Shown one piece after another: positions 61,808 to 62,648 of a stretch of DNA of 62,648 nt (the stretch's first letter is position 1; each line of letters starts with the position of its first letter). Made by a program: the position numbers and the translations under genes. The stretch is taken from assembly GCF_917563925.1 (NCBI RefSeq), contig NZ_CAKJTJ010000023.1, positions 1-62,648 of the forward strand, read 5' to 3'. This DNA is from Sutcliffiella rhizosphaerae. GTDB taxonomy: Bacteria; Bacillota; Bacilli; Bacillales; Bacillaceae_I. The notes under the pieces are model-generated. The model ran no database searches and was not told the DNA's origin. It worked only from the letters and a program-made list of their open reading frames with translations.

Positions 61808-62501
61808 TATCCCAATCCCCTATGCTTACTTTGTTCTCAAGTACTGGCCATTTTTCAAGTGTATAAGCCATTTCCCAAAAAGCATATTCATATTGACTGC
61901 TTATAACGAAATATTCTAGCATTCTAACTTTTTCTTCATCTGTCGCTTTTTCGGCCAACTCATCTAATCTGTTTATCTGTTCTTCGACAAGCTCTCTAAA
62001 CCAATCGCCACCATATGCGGCTATCCACTCTTGATAAATCGGCTCTTCAGGTGTTGCGCCTTGTAGTCTTTCCCCAATTTCATAATAAAGCCAATAGCAT
62101 GGCAATAACGCGGCAATCACTTCACCAAGGCCACCTGTCAGAACAGCTCGGTACATATGTGATGTATAAGCATGTGCAGTTGGAGCTGCTTTAAAAGCTG
62201 CTTTTTCAGCTTCTGAAATTCCGAGTCTTTTTGAAAAATTTTCATGAAGAGATAATTCCGCTTCATACGTCCCTTGTGCATGTGCGGCAAGGCGTGATGT
62301 TGTATGTAAATCAAAAGCCTTTGCTCCAGCATAAGCCTGAATCTTGGCAAAATGACTTAAATAATAGGCGTCCTGTAACACATAATACTTAAACGCCTCT
62401 AGTGACAGTGACCCATCCGCTATCCCTGTTACAAAGGGATGGTTAAAACTTGCCTCCCAAATAGAATCCGCCTGTTCTCTAACTAACTGTGAAAATTTCA
62501 T
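61797..62501 (-). CDS. tenA: Aminopyrimidine aminohydrolase / thiaminase II TenA
   Basis: 234-residue helical enzyme that regenerates HMP from base-degraded thiamine. Known catalytic positions fall at the B. subtilis numbers: Asp44 (VLQD), Tyr112, Cys135 (LLPCYW) and Glu205 (QYEYAFW). Start is the ATG after AGTAGGAGGAATG. A longer frame runs back through the group II intron and is not coding. Confidence 0.95.
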   Translation of the reverse strand: MKFSQLVREQADSIWEASFNHPFVTGIADGSLSLEAFKYYVLQDAYYLSHFAKIQAYAGAKAFDLHTTSRLAAHAQGTYEAELSLHENFSKRLGISEAEKAAFKAAPTAHAYTSHMYRAVLTGGLGEVIAALLPCYWLYYEIGERLQGATPEEPIYQEWIAAYGGDWFRELVEEQINRLDELAEKATDEEKVRMLEYFVISSQYEYAFWEMAYTLEKWPVLENKVSIGDWDNGK

Positions 62502-62529
62502 GTCCCCATTCCTCCTACTATTTTGTAAA

Positions 62530-62648
62530 ATCGAGTAGGAGGGGGTGACTAACCCCCGACCTCTCACACCACCGTACGTACCGTTCGGTATACGGCGGTT
62601 CAATTAAAGTTGACGTAAACTTTCATATCTTGCATATAGACTTTTGAG
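62530..62648 (-). mobile_element. Group II intron, 3' end (domains V and VI), continuing past the window
   Basis: On the minus strand, 62568-62599 reads as a domain V hairpin: ACCGCCGTA, a two-base bulge on the 3' arm, four more pairs and a GAAC tetraloop, closed by TACGGTGGT. It is followed by a GGGGG-TTAGTCA-CCCCC stem (domain VI) and CTACTCGAT, the usual intron 3' end, near 62530. The intron body and any maturase are outside the window. It ends 29 bases before the tenA ATG. Confidence 0.85.

Noticed and set aside
62502-62603. N-terminal extension of TenA by 34 codons
   Set aside because: It is a translation of the intron domain V/VI region; the internal ATG has a good ribosome binding site and restores the known residue numbering.

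Overview
This is chromosomal DNA from a low-GC, endospore-forming member of the Bacillaceae. The evidence is Gram-positive ribosome binding sites, spore genes (an alpha/beta-type SASP, YheC/YheD coat-associated proteins, YjcZ-like miniproteins, YhaL) and long stretches of gene order matching the Bacillus subtilis yha/yhe region: ecsCBA-hit-serC/trpP-yhaH-hpr-yhaI-prsA-yhaL-yhaMNO-yhaPQ-hemZ-yhaX-yheA-yheB-yheC/D-yheE-sspB-bmrC/D. No phage, CRISPR array or rRNA is visible.

Layout. 1-2683: a dispersed GC-rich repeat, then liaF-liaS-liaR (cell-envelope stress). 2684-8106: palindromic repeats, a PAP2 phosphatase, an M20 amidohydrolase and ecsCBA. 8107-8871: a 0.76-kb gap with a promoter-like sequence, three repeated hairpin motifs and a terminator, a good candidate for an undescribed structured RNA. 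8872-15410: hit, serC, trpP (with a TRAP-type leader), yhaH, hpr, prsA and several small membrane proteins. 15477-23104: yhaONM (with a LexA-like palindrome) and the yhaQP ABC exporter. 23202-24721: a YhzD-like gene and a fatty-acid-type operon (MaoC-like plus enoyl-CoA hydratase), each preceded by a FadR-like palindrome. 24850-26700: a 51-bp tandem repeat array of terminator-like hairpins, split by an IS256-family element whose transposase has one nonsense codon. 26917-28428: hemZ.

28604-34057 is the main accessory island. Seven consecutive small ligand-binding proteins (four VOC-fold, three GyrI/effector-binding-fold) face a two-gene operon coding for an ECF-like sigma factor and a protein that joins a BtrH-like N-terminal half to a GyrI-like C-terminal domain. 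There is no anti-sigma gene. This looks like an undescribed small-molecule sensing or sequestration system.

34324-46129: yhaX (HAD fold with Asn in place of the nucleophile Asp), yheA, yheB, four tandem YheC/YheD-type ATP-grasp genes, yheE, a PucR-like regulator, msmX, and sspB, whose 5' leader contains a 66-nt tRNA-like element ending in ACCA. 46271-48556: a polar amino-acid ABC transporter. 48736-52924: bmrCD (yheI/yheH), preceded by a 31-codon leader ORF, two tandem terminators and an 18-codon ORF, which is an attenuator layout.

53423-62501: thiamine metabolism. A TPP riboswitch controls tenI-thiO-thiS-thiG-thiF-thiD-thiE (thiazole synthesis and coupling), and tenA-ykoE-ykoD-ykoC forms a pyrimidine salvage/ECF uptake operon. 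Directly upstream of tenA the window ends inside the 3' end (domains V and VI) of a group II intron on the minus strand.

Start codons were chosen by ribosome binding site position and often differ from the longest open frame. Functions are assigned from recognised families and gene order by reading alone; no database search was run.
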